Source: Patulibacter sp041648495 (GTDB taxonomy: Bacteria > Actinomycetota > Thermoleophilia > Solirubrobacterales > Solirubrobacteraceae). Taken from it: a DNA stretch of 27,210 nt. Positions 15,112 to 21,558 of this stretch are shown piece by piece. The translations under genes were made by a program, and so were the position numbers. Location: the NCBI GenBank assembly GCA_041648495.1, contig JBAZOW010000009.1, positions 1 through 27,210 of the forward strand, written 5' to 3'. The notes below the pieces were generated by a model that was given only the letters and a program-made list of their open reading frames with translations, had not been told where the DNA came from and ran no database searches. How positions within the stretch are numbered: position 1 is the stretch's first letter; each line of letters starts with the position of its first letter.

Positions 15112-15881
15112 CCACCGAAGCGACCTACGACGAGCTCCAGGCGATCCTGCTGGCGCGCGACTTCCGGGCGGACGACCGCGTCGTCCAGATCGGCGCCAAC
15201 CTGGCGGCGGCCCGGGCCGGGGCGATGCTGGCGAGCGTCGGCACCCACCCCGACATGCGGATCCTGATCGGGCTCTCGGTCGACAACCTGGCCGTCGCCG
15301 GGGCGGTCCCGGCGGTCCGCGAGTTCTCGTTCCACGCCCGCAGCGCGTTCGAGGGGGAGGCGGTGATGGACCAGGGCACGGTCTTCGACGACACCGCGAG
15401 CCCCGACGTCTTCTTCGTCGGCGGCCTGCAGGTCGACCGGCGCGGCAACGTCAACCTGCTCGGCGTGCCGGACGACGCGGGCGGCTGGGCGGTCCGCGGC
15501 CCCGGGCCGGTCGGGCTGGCCACGATGAGCACGAACTGCCGCGGCTACTACATCCTGATGCCGGCGCACTCGCCCCGGTCCTTCGTCGAGCGGGTCGCCT
15601 CGATCACCGCGCTGGGCGACCGCACGCGGCGGCGCGAGCTGGGCCTGCCCGGCGGCGGCGCGCGGCTGCTGCTGTCGCCGCTCGGGGTCTTCGACTTCGA
15701 CGACGACGGCGACATGCGCCTGGCGAGCGTGCATCCCGGGGTGACCGTCGACGACGTGACGGCGGCGACCGGATTCCCGCTGGTGATCCCGGACGACGTC
15801 CCCGAGACGATCCCGCCGACTGCGGACGAGCTGCGGCTGCTGCGTGAGCGGATCGATCCCGAGGGCCTGCTCCGAGCCTGA
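15108..15881 (+). CDS. CoA-transferase family I, beta subunit (GctB/IpdB-like), no visible catalytic Glu
   Basis: This 257-residue protein is the partner of the alpha subunit. It has DRVVQIGANLAAARAGAMLA, the region where the catalytic Glu of transferases sits, then DVFFVGGLQVDRRGNVNLLG, and LGVFDFDDDGDMRLASVHPGVTVDDV, all typical of the beta family. At the expected active-site strand the sequence reads ILIGLSVDNLAVAG, with no Glu of the usual SENG/ExG type. IpdAB-type hydrolases also lack this Glu, so a CoA-ester hydrolase or ring-opening role is possible; this is inference from motif inspection without an alignment. The ATG overlaps the alpha stop by four bases. After it comes a 50-bp gap before the hot-dog pair, still without a terminator. 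Confidence 0.86.
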   Translation: MTTEATYDELQAILLARDFRADDRVVQIGANLAAARAGAMLASVGTHPDMRILIGLSVDNLAVAGAVPAVREFSFHARSAFEGEAVMDQGTVFDDTASPDVFFVGGLQVDRRGNVNLLGVPDDAGGWAVRGPGPVGLATMSTNCRGYYILMPAHSPRSFVERVASITALGDRTRRRELGLPGGGARLLLSPLGVFDFDDDGDMRLASVHPGVTVDDVTAATGFPLVIPDDVPETIPPTADELRLLRERIDPEGLLRA

Positions 15882-15931
15882 GCTTCCTGCCCCCGGCGCC
15901 GTCGGCGCCCGACCTCGTCCCGAGGGACCAC

Positions 15932-16348
15932 ATGACCAACACCCTTTCGAACATCGCCTACGACGACCTGGTCGTCGGCCGGCGCAGCGGCCCCTACGAG
16001 GAACCGGTCTCGGCCGGGCTCGCGGGTCGCCTGGCCGGACCGATCGGTGACGAGCAGTCCGTCGCCCTGGCCCCGCCGGCGGTCTTCCCGGTGCTCTTCC
16101 TCAAGGCGCTGCGCCGCTCGATGGGCGGGATCCCCGCCGGATCGGTGCTCGCCAAGCAGGAGGTCGAGATCGGCGAGCCGCTGCCGGTCGACGGCCGCGT
16201 GCGGATCGAGACCTGGATCGGCGAGAAGTACGTCCGCCGCGACCGGCCGTTCGTGGTGATCGAGTTCGACATCCGGCACCCCGACGGGCGGCTCGCCGCC
16301 CGCGGCAGCAAGACGATCATGTGGCCGACCGGCCCGGGAGAACGCTGA
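15932..16348 (+). CDS. MaoC/FAS1-DH-like hot-dog protein (N-terminal-type half of a hydratase)
   Basis: This 138-residue protein resembles the non-catalytic hot-dog half found in two-domain or heterodimeric (R)-enoyl-CoA hydratases: YDDLVVGRRSGPYEEPVS at the start, VFPVLFLKALRRSMGGIPAG, LAKQEVEIGEPLPVDGRVRIE, and a closing strand ARGSKTIMW. It lacks the D-x-N-P-x-H catalytic motif, which is present in the next gene. It most likely forms a heterodimer with that protein and helps hold the acyl chain. The ATG has GAGGGA six bases upstream, and its stop overlaps the next ATG (TGATG at 16346-16350). This split layout recalls the HadAB and ChsH-type hydratases of mycobacteria. Confidence 0.82.
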   Translation: MTNTLSNIAYDDLVVGRRSGPYEEPVSAGLAGRLAGPIGDEQSVALAPPAVFPVLFLKALRRSMGGIPAGSVLAKQEVEIGEPLPVDGRVRIETWIGEKYVRRDRPFVVIEFDIRHPDGRLAARGSKTIMWPTGPGER

Positions 16349-16752
16349 TGACCCGCACCTTTCCGTCCGTGAGCGACCGCGTCACGCAGGACACCATCAA
16401 CGCCTACGCCGACCTCTCCGGCGACTACAACCCGCTGCACGTCGATCTGGAGGTCGCGGCGGCCTCCGCGTTCGGTGGCACGATCGCGCACGGTCCGATC
16501 GCCTTCCAGGCGCTGTTCCGGTCGCTGACCGAGGGGCTCGGGAGCGACGCGCTGCCCGCCGGGACCCGGATCACGGTGACCTACCGGGCCCCGGTGCGTC
16601 CCGGCGACACGGTCTCGTCGCACGTCGAGCCGTCGAGTGACGACGACGCAGCCGGCGACGATCGCGTGCGGTTCGACGCGCACTGCGCGAACCAGGACGA
16701 CGTGACGGTGATCGCGGGGCAGGTGGAGCTGCCTCGCGACGCCATCGCCTAG
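16348..16752 (+). CDS. MaoC-like (R)-specific enoyl-CoA hydratase subunit, catalytic
   Basis: This 134-residue hot-dog protein carries the hydratase-2 motif SGDYNPLHVD near residues 24-33, with the catalytic Asp and His, followed by FGGTIAHGPIAFQALF and TYRAPVRPGDTV. It should add water to an enoyl-CoA to give a (3R)-hydroxyacyl-CoA, with the previous gene product as partner. An in-frame upstream start at 16321 is rejected because ATG 16348 lies on the stop of the preceding gene. It is the last gene of the operon; a strong terminator follows 29 bases after its stop. Its product would suit the MFE-2-type SDR at 6859-7791. Confidence 0.9.
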   Translation: MTRTFPSVSDRVTQDTINAYADLSGDYNPLHVDLEVAAASAFGGTIAHGPIAFQALFRSLTEGLGSDALPAGTRITVTYRAPVRPGDTVSSHVEPSSDDDAAGDDRVRFDAHCANQDDVTVIAGQVELPRDAIA

Positions 16753-16781
16753 TCGCGCGATCGGCATCAACGGGCCCTCCG

Positions 16782-16819
16782 CGCCCTGGCCTTCCGTCCG
16801 GAAGGCCAGGGCGTTTTTT
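16782..16819 (+). terminator. Rho-independent terminator of the eight-gene operon
   Basis: A perfect 14-bp stem (16782-16795 with 16800-16813) with a 4-base loop is followed at once by six T residues (16814-16819). It is the clearest intrinsic terminator in the window and separates the dehydrogenase operon from the two-component genes. Confidence 0.95.
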
Positions 16820-16887
16820 CGTTCTGGAAGGCCCGCATCCGGCAAGTTCCCGTGCTGGACGCGAAATCAACCGCACAATTCGCCGGC

Positions 16888-16907
16888 GCTGGTGTAGTGT
16901 CGCCAGC
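16888..16907. promoter_or_regulatory. Inverted repeat around a TAGTGT -10 of the two-component operon
   Basis: GCTGGTG and CGCCAGC (6 of 7 pairs) flank TAGTGT at 16895-16900, which is placed to act as the -10 for the response-regulator gene at 16944. A regulator bound here would cover the promoter; autoregulation by the response regulator is one option. Confidence 0.45.
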
Positions 16908-16943
16908 ACAGCCGACCGAGCGGTAGGGAGAGGGGCTTCAGGA

Positions 16944-17609
16944 ATGCGAACGCTGATCGTCGATGACCATGACCTCGTGCGCCACGGAGTGCGTGCGGTG
17001 CTGTCCAGCGACCCACGGATCGACGTGGTCGCCGATGTCGCCACGGGGGGCGCGGCGGTCCACGCCGCGCGCACCCTGGCCCCGGACCTGGTCCTGATGG
17101 ACCTGCGTCTGCCGGACATGCGCGGCGAGGACGCGACCCGCGAGATCGTCCGGCTCTGCCCCGGTACCGACGTCGTGATCGTCAGTACGTACCTGAGCGA
17201 GGACACGGTTCGGTCGGCGCTCGAGGCGGGGGCGATCGGCTACGTGACGAAGTCCGCCGGTCTCTCCGAGCTGCGCACGGTGCTCGACCGGATCCTGCGC
17301 GGCGAGCACCGCGCGGCCGCCGGCCAGCAGATCGTCGAGCACCTCTACTCGCTCGGTCCGGACGTCGACCGGGTCGCGGTCACGCCCCAGCAGGAGCGGG
17401 TGCTCGAGCTCGCGGCCCGCGGATGTACCTACCGCGAGGTAGGCCAGCGACTGTTCATCGCCGAGTCGACGGTGCGGTTCCACATCCAGAAGCTCAAGGC
17501 CAAGTTCGGAGCGCGGACCAAGACCGAGTTGATCGCGACCGCGATCCGCACCGGGATCCTGGCGCCGGCCGCCGAGGCGGGTGTGCCCTACCTCGAGCGG
17601 GCGTCGTGA
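16944..17609 (+). CDS. NarL/FixJ-type response regulator
   Basis: This 221-residue protein has a receiver domain (acidic pair Asp7-Asp8, phosphoacceptor Asp53 in VLMDLRLPD, Ser81/Thr82 and Lys103 switch residues) and a C-terminal LuxR-type helix-turn-helix at about 147-212 (LTP-like VTPQQERVLELAARGCTYR, then ESTVRFHIQKLKAKF). When phosphorylated by the kinase encoded next, it should bind DNA and usually activates promoters. AGAGGGG lies about eight bases before the ATG. The stop overlaps the GTG of the kinase (GTGA at 17606-17609). It is a candidate to bind the shared 16-bp motif, since that motif lies near -43 of several promoters, a usual activator position; the TetR proteins are the alternative. 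Confidence 0.94.
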   Translation: MRTLIVDDHDLVRHGVRAVLSSDPRIDVVADVATGGAAVHAARTLAPDLVLMDLRLPDMRGEDATREIVRLCPGTDVVIVSTYLSEDTVRSALEAGAIGYVTKSAGLSELRTVLDRILRGEHRAAAGQQIVEHLYSLGPDVDRVAVTPQQERVLELAARGCTYREVGQRLFIAESTVRFHIQKLKAKFGARTKTELIATAIRTGILAPAAEAGVPYLERAS

Positions 17610-18304
17610 GCGCGCCCGGGGCCCCCGGGCCCTGCCGTCCAGCGGTCGAGCGACCATCGCGGTTCGATGCGTCGCGCGTGGCCGCTCGCGAGCGCGCGCG
17701 CCTGGCGAACCGGATGCACGACGAGGTGGCCCCGCTGCTGCTCGCCGCGCAGCTGCGACTGCTGCTCGTCCAGGAGGGTCCGCACGACGTCGAGGAGCTG
17801 CACGCGCTGGTCGAGCGGGCCCGGACGCTGATCACCGAGGGCGAGGCCCGGATCCACGACGTGGTCACCGCGCTCAGCGGCCCGGTCGGTGCCGACCTCG
17901 CGCTTCGCGATCGCCTCGACGCCGCGGTCTCCGCGCTCGAGGCGCAGTTCGACCTCGAGGTCGAACTGGCGCTCGGCCGGTCGGCGGTCGACGACCGCGA
18001 CCTGTCGCCCGACGCGGCGGCGCTGGTCGTCGCGACGGTCCACGAAGGGGTGGTCAACGCGGCCCGCCACGCCCGCGCCCGCCGCGTGTCGGTCCGCGTG
18101 GCCCGCTCGGCGTCCGGGCTGCTGGCGGTCGTCGTCGAGAACGACGCCCGCCGCGGGCCGTCGATCACGGGGCGGGCGGTCGGCGGGCACGGCCTGCGGA
18201 CGCTGCGCCGCGCCGTCGAGGCACGCGGCGGGCGGATCGAGCTGGTGGTCACGCCGGGCCGGAGCGCCCGGCTCGCGGTGTGGATCCCGACGAGCGCCGC
18301 CTGA
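17606..18304 (+). CDS. NarL-partner histidine kinase, soluble, without sensor domain
   Basis: This 232-residue protein consists of a HisKA_3-type dimerisation and phosphoacceptor domain (His38 in NRMHDEVAPLL) and a GHKL ATPase domain (HEGVVNAARHA with Asn151, END at 178-180, GGHGLRTL near 193-200). It has no membrane segment, no PAS or GAF domain and only about 25 residues before the kinase core. Such short kinases may sense by a partner protein, by redox or by metabolite binding to the core; nothing in the sequence shows which. It would phosphorylate Asp53 of the response regulator encoded by the overlapping gene upstream. The start GTG 17606 follows from that overlap. The D-box is somewhat loose (NDARRG rather than DNG-x-G), but the fold looks complete. 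Confidence 0.87.
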   Translation: MSAPGAPGPCRPAVERPSRFDASRVAARERARLANRMHDEVAPLLLAAQLRLLLVQEGPHDVEELHALVERARTLITEGEARIHDVVTALSGPVGADLALRDRLDAAVSALEAQFDLEVELALGRSAVDDRDLSPDAAALVVATVHEGVVNAARHARARRVSVRVARSASGLLAVVVENDARRGPSITGRAVGGHGLRTLRRAVEARGGRIELVVTPGRSARLAVWIPTSAA

Positions 18305-18315
18305 CGCAAGACCTG

Positions 18316-18330
18316 GGCACGGAACGTGCC
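18316..18330. promoter_or_regulatory. Perfect palindrome GGCACG-N3-CGTGCC before the SDR gene
   Basis: GGCACG and CGTGCC (18316-18321 and 18325-18330) flank GAA, 25 bp before the SDR ATG at 18355. It can be an operator or an mRNA stem. No other copy was noticed in the window. Confidence 0.4.
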
Positions 18331-18354
18331 GACACATCACGAGAGGAGAACACG

Positions 18355-19161
18355 ATGAACGGATTGCTCACCGACCAGGTGGCGGTCATCACCGGAGCAG
18401 GGGGTGGCATCGGTCGCGCGATGGCGGTCGAGTTCGCGGCGCAGGGGGCGGACCTCGTCCTGGTCGATCTCGACCGCGATGCGCTCGACGAGACGATCGC
18501 CGCGGCGACGGAGCACGGACGCCGGCTGGTGCCGGTGGTCGCGGACGTGACCTCGACCGAGCAGACGAAGGGCTTCGTCCAGACCACGATCGACGAGTTC
18601 GGGCGGATCGACGCGATGGTCAACAACGCCGGGCTCGAGGGCAAGGTCTCGCCGACCCACGAGCACCCCGAGGAGTGGTTCGACCAGGTGATCGCGGTGA
18701 ACCTCCGCGGCGTCTTCCTGGGGATGAAGTACGCCCTGCAGCGGATGATCGAGCAGGGCAGCGGGTCCGTGCTCAACACCTCGTCGACGTCGGGGCTGCT
18801 GGGCTTCTGCGGGCACCCGGCCTACACCGCCGCCAAGCACGGGGTCGTCGGCCTGACGCGGACGGCTGCCGGCGAGGTCGGGCGCTACGACGTCCGGGTC
18901 AACGCGATCGGTCCGGGGATGACGAACACCCGGTTGATGCGCGACGTCGAGCGCGGGACGAGCCCGGACGATCCGGAGCAGTCCCGGGCGCTGTACGCCT
19001 CCACGAGCCCGATGATGCGGTACACGGAGCCCGAGGAGGTGGCGTCGCTGGCGGCGTTCCTCGTCTCGCCGAAGGCCAGCGGCATCAACGGCGCCTACTA
19101 CCTGATCGACGGCGGGATGTCGGCCACGCGGGAGGCGTTCTACCGCGACGGGCTGATCTGA
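18355..19161 (+). CDS. SDR-family oxidoreductase (classical, NAD-type) A
   Basis: This 268-residue classical short-chain dehydrogenase has TGAGGGIG at 13-20, NNAG at 90-93, catalytic Ser144, Tyr157 and Lys161 (YTAAK), and the C-terminal GxYYLIDGG segment. The acidic residue after the second strand (LVDLDRD) favours NAD over NADP. Its role is oxidation of a secondary alcohol or reduction of a ketone in the island's pathway; the substrate is not evident. GAGAGGAG lies eight bases before the ATG. The gene follows the kinase by 50 bp and may be transcribed with it or from its own promoter. It is convergent with a second, related SDR at 19211. Confidence 0.93.
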   Translation: MNGLLTDQVAVITGAGGGIGRAMAVEFAAQGADLVLVDLDRDALDETIAAATEHGRRLVPVVADVTSTEQTKGFVQTTIDEFGRIDAMVNNAGLEGKVSPTHEHPEEWFDQVIAVNLRGVFLGMKYALQRMIEQGSGSVLNTSSTSGLLGFCGHPAYTAAKHGVVGLTRTAAGEVGRYDVRVNAIGPGMTNTRLMRDVERGTSPDDPEQSRALYASTSPMMRYTEPEEVASLAAFLVSPKASGINGAYYLIDGGMSATREAFYRDGLI

Positions 19162-19170
19162 GCCGGGCCG

Positions 19171-19201
19171 CGGGGTGCGGGCCCCGGCGGCCCGCGCCCC
19201 G
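19171..19201. terminator. Bidirectional GC hairpin between convergent SDR genes
   Basis: GGGGTGCGGGCC at 19172-19183 pairs with 19189-19200 (one G-U pair) around a 5-base loop, with an extra pair at 19171/19201. It fills most of the 49-bp gap between two convergent genes and has no T-run. Confidence 0.65.
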
Positions 19202-19210
19202 GGCGGCGGG

Positions 19211-20002
19211 CTACCCGGCGGCCTGCATCCCGCCGTCGGCGGTCCAGCTCGCGCCCTGGACGTAGCGGGCCTCGTCCGACAGCAGGAAGCGGACCACGCT
19301 GGCGATCTCCGCGGGCTCGCCGTAGCGGCCGGCTGGGATCGAGCCCATGAACATGCCGTGGCCCTCGGTCGGGTCGTCCGGCTCGGCGAAGACGCGCTCG
19401 ATCTGCTTGACGAACTCCGTCTCGATCACGCCGGGACAGACGGCGTTGACCCGCACGCCCGTCGTCGCGACCTCCATCGCCACCGACTTCGTGAGGCCGA
19501 CCACGGCGTGCTTGGACGCCGTGTAGGCGGCCTGGTTGGCGAAGCCGTTCCACGAGCAGATCGAGGCGGTGTTGACGATCGCGCCGCTGCCCTTCGCGAG
19601 CAGGATCGGGACCACGTGGCGCATGCCCAGGAAGACCCCGCGGACGTTGACGCTCATCAGGTGGTCGAACGTCGCCGGGTCGTACTCCTGGACGGGAGCG
19701 AGCGGGCCCGCGAAGCCGGCGTTGTTGTGGAACAGGTCGACGGTGCCGAACCGCTCCACGGCCGCGGCGACGTAGCCGGCGACGTCCTCGTCCGAGCTGA
19801 CGTCGGCGGCGTGGTGGGCGACGTCGAGGCCCTCGGCGCGGAGCTCGCCGGCCACCGCCTCCACGGCGTCCTCACGGACGTCGACGAGGAGCACCCGCGC
19901 TCCGCTCAGCGCCAGCTCCCTCGCGCTGGCCCGCCCGATGCCGCCGGCGGCCCCGGTGACGATCGCGGCCTTGCCCTCGAGGCCCGGGTCGATGCTGCCC
20001 AT
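19211..20002 (-). CDS. SDR-family oxidoreductase (classical, NAD-type) B
   Basis: This 263-residue classical SDR has TGAAGGIG at 16-23, an Asp after the second strand (LLVDVRED, NAD preference), NNAG at 93-96, catalytic Ser147, Tyr160 and Lys164 (YTASK), and WTADGGMQAAG at the C-terminus. It shares the general pattern of the convergent SDR at 18355-19161 (VNVRGVFLGM and VNLRGVFLGM), so the two could be old duplicates with different substrates or stereochemistry. AAGGAG lies about six bases before the ATG. A TAGGCT hexamer on the minus strand (20042 to 20037) gives it a likely promoter, with shared-motif site 5 just upstream of it. Confidence 0.93.
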   Translation of the reverse strand: MGSIDPGLEGKAAIVTGAAGGIGRASARELALSGARVLLVDVREDAVEAVAGELRAEGLDVAHHAADVSSDEDVAGYVAAAVERFGTVDLFHNNAGFAGPLAPVQEYDPATFDHLMSVNVRGVFLGMRHVVPILLAKGSGAIVNTASICSWNGFANQAAYTASKHAVVGLTKSVAMEVATTGVRVNAVCPGVIETEFVKQIERVFAEPDDPTEGHGMFMGSIPAGRYGEPAEIASVVRFLLSDEARYVQGASWTADGGMQAAG

Positions 20003-20036
20003 GTGTGCTCCTTGGATGTCGGGATGATGCCGGAAC

Positions 20037-20042
20037 AGCCTA
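20037..20042 (-). promoter_or_regulatory. -10-like TAGGCT of SDR B
   Basis: On the minus strand TAGGCT lies about 35 bases upstream of the SDR ATG at 20002. Shared-motif site 5 starts 12 bases further upstream and would cover the -35 position. Confidence 0.45.
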
Positions 20043-20054
20043 CGAATCAGGCCG

Positions 20055-20070
20055 CTAGCAGTTCGGATAG
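20055..20070 (+). promoter_or_regulatory. Shared 16-bp semi-palindrome, site 5 (SDR B / ABC operon 2)
   Basis: CTAGCAGTTCGGATAG matches 11 of 16 positions of site 6 and keeps CTAGC and the final AG. It lies between two divergent promoters: over the -35 region of the SDR and 15 bp upstream of the -35 TTGACG of the ABC operon. This is one of the weaker sites. Confidence 0.4.
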
Positions 20071-20085
20071 TCCGGCGCGTGACGG

Positions 20086-20115
20086 TTGACGGTGCTCTCG
20101 GGCGGCGTCTAGGTT
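20086..20115 (+). promoter_or_regulatory. Sigma-70-like promoter of ABC operon 2
   Basis: TTGACG at 20086-20091 and TAGGTT at 20110-20115 are separated by 18 bp. It is the best canonical -35/-10 pair seen in the window and would give a long leader of about 235-240 bases before the binding-protein gene. Confidence 0.55.
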
Positions 20116-20288
20116 CCGACCGTCAGCCCGCTGGGTTGACGCCGATCCGGACGCCGATTCTCGACGGCAAGAGCTCCGGGGACGGCACCGATGGCGCGCC
20201 GATCCGGTCGCGGAGCGAGGGTCGTCGGCCGCGCACGTCGCGGTCGATCGCTCCGCCGCGGGCGGCCGACGCTGCGTCGGTGCCCTCC

Positions 20289-20312
20289 CGAGCGGGGCGA
20301 AGATCCCGCTCG
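20289..20312 (+). promoter_or_regulatory. Hairpin in the long leader of ABC operon 2
   Basis: CGAGCGGG and CCCGCTCG form a perfect 8-bp stem with an 8-base loop, about 47 bases before the ATG. No known riboswitch class is recognised. It may control mRNA stability or translation. Confidence 0.4.
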
Positions 20313-20358
20313 CCGCGTCCGGGTCGAGCAACCACCGCACAGAGGAGCGACACCCACC

Positions 20359-21558
20359 ATGACCGAGAACGAAGCGCGTCATCCGGACGAGAGCACGACC
20401 CCGACGGGGATGGGACGCCGCGCGTTCCTCCAGCGCGCGGGCCTGGTGGGCACGGCGGCGATCGGCGCGTCGATGGGCCTGGCGGCCTGCGGCGGCGACG
20501 GCGACAAGGCCGGCACCGGGGCGGCCACGGCGGCCGATCCGTCCGCGGACGGTCCGGCCGGCAAGGTCGCGGCGAAGTTCAAGGGCAAGACGATCGGCCT
20601 GGCGTTCCTGACGCTCGCCGACCCGAACGTCGTGCTGATCCAGGAGGGGCTCGAGGAGGCCGCGAAGAAGGCCGGGCTCGACTGGAAGTTCCAGGCCTTC
20701 GACGGCCAGGCGAAGAACGCGCAGGCCCAGCAGGGCCTCCAGTCGCTGATCGCGAAGAAGGTCGACCTGATCTACCTCGAGGGCATCGCGCCCCGGCTGG
20801 TCGGACCGCAGCTCGCCCAGGCCAAGTCCGCGGGGATCCCGGTGGTCGGCGGCTTCACCGCCGCGCCGCTCGATCCCGGCATCCGCTACGACTACGCGGC
20901 GAGCCTCGAGAGCGACTCGGTGGTGCTGTCGCAGTTCATGCTGGCCGAGCTCAACGCCGTCCACGCGGACAAGTCCGAGATCAAGCTGGCGCTGCTGGAC
21001 TCCGACCTGGACGTGATCCTCGGGCGCCGGAAGGTCCTCGACGGTCTGCTGCAGCTCGCGGTCAACAAGAAGATCAAGGTCGTCGGCTCGCAGAACATCG
21101 ACCTGACCGACCCGGTCGGCAGCTCGACGAAGATCGCGTCGTCGTTCCTGACCAAGAACCCCGACCTGGACGCGATCTGGACGAACTACCCGAACGCGGC
21201 CATCGCGTCGGCGAACGCGGCGGCGCAGAAGCGCAAGGCCGACCAGGTCAAGGTCTACGGGCACATCGCCAACGCGGCGGCGATCGACGCGCTGCGCCAG
21301 AAGGGCAACGCGATGAGCGCGACCTCCTGGATCGACTTCACCTACACGGCCTACGCGACCGTGGGCTACATGCTCGACGTCTTCGCGGGCAACGAGGTGG
21401 CGCGCACGGTGTCGTACACCGACCCGGTGCCGGTGACGGTGCTCTCGCGGTCGACGATCGAGCAGCAGATCCCGGGCAAGGGCTCCGCCTGGTCGTTCGG
21501 CGGCAGCACCTACCGCGACGGGTTCGTGCGCAGCTGGGGTGAGCGCTTTGCCGCCTAG
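20359..21558 (+). CDS. Ribose-type ABC substrate-binding protein, Tat-exported lipoprotein
   Basis: This 399-residue protein starts with a Tat-like signal (GRRAFLQ at residues 19-25), a hydrophobic stretch and a lipobox LAAC with Cys44, so it is probably folded before export and lipid-anchored. The mature part has the Peripla_BP_4 pattern: GKTIGLAFLTLADPNVVLIQ, GLQSLIAKKVDLIYLEGIAP, AKSAGIPVVGGF, and a hinge region DAIWTNYPNAAIASANAA. Tat export could mean that a cofactor or fast folding is needed, but Tat signals are frequent in actinobacterial binding proteins. It feeds the permease and ATPase genes directly downstream. AGAGGAG lies about eleven bases before the ATG; an in-frame upstream extension to 20191 is Arg-rich and rejected. 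The ligand is unknown; relatives bind sugars but also other small polar compounds. Confidence 0.92.
   Translation: MTENEARHPDESTTPTGMGRRAFLQRAGLVGTAAIGASMGLAACGGDGDKAGTGAATAADPSADGPAGKVAAKFKGKTIGLAFLTLADPNVVLIQEGLEEAAKKAGLDWKFQAFDGQAKNAQAQQGLQSLIAKKVDLIYLEGIAPRLVGPQLAQAKSAGIPVVGGFTAAPLDPGIRYDYAASLESDSVVLSQFMLAELNAVHADKSEIKLALLDSDLDVILGRRKVLDGLLQLAVNKKIKVVGSQNIDLTDPVGSSTKIASSFLTKNPDLDAIWTNYPNAAIASANAAAQKRKADQVKVYGHIANAAAIDALRQKGNAMSATSWIDFTYTAYATVGYMLDVFAGNEVARTVSYTDPVPVTVLSRSTIEQQIPGKGSAWSFGGSTYRDGFVRSWGERFAA

Larger units (their letters stand above)
20003..20358. other. 356-bp divergent regulatory region between SDR B and ABC operon 2
   Basis: No gene is seen here; open frames that cross it are Arg-rich and lack starts with ribosome sites. 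It holds, in order, a minus-strand TAGGCT -10 for the SDR (20037-20042), the shared motif site 5 (20055-20070), a plus-strand TTGACG/TAGGTT promoter (20086-20115), and then about 240 bases of leader with a hairpin at 20289-20312 before the ATG at 20359. Confidence 0.6.

Noticed and set aside
20191..20358. Upstream extension of the second binding protein to 20191
   Set aside because: The added 56 residues are Arg-rich and would put the Tat signal deep inside the protein; ATG 20359 has AGAGGAG in front of it.
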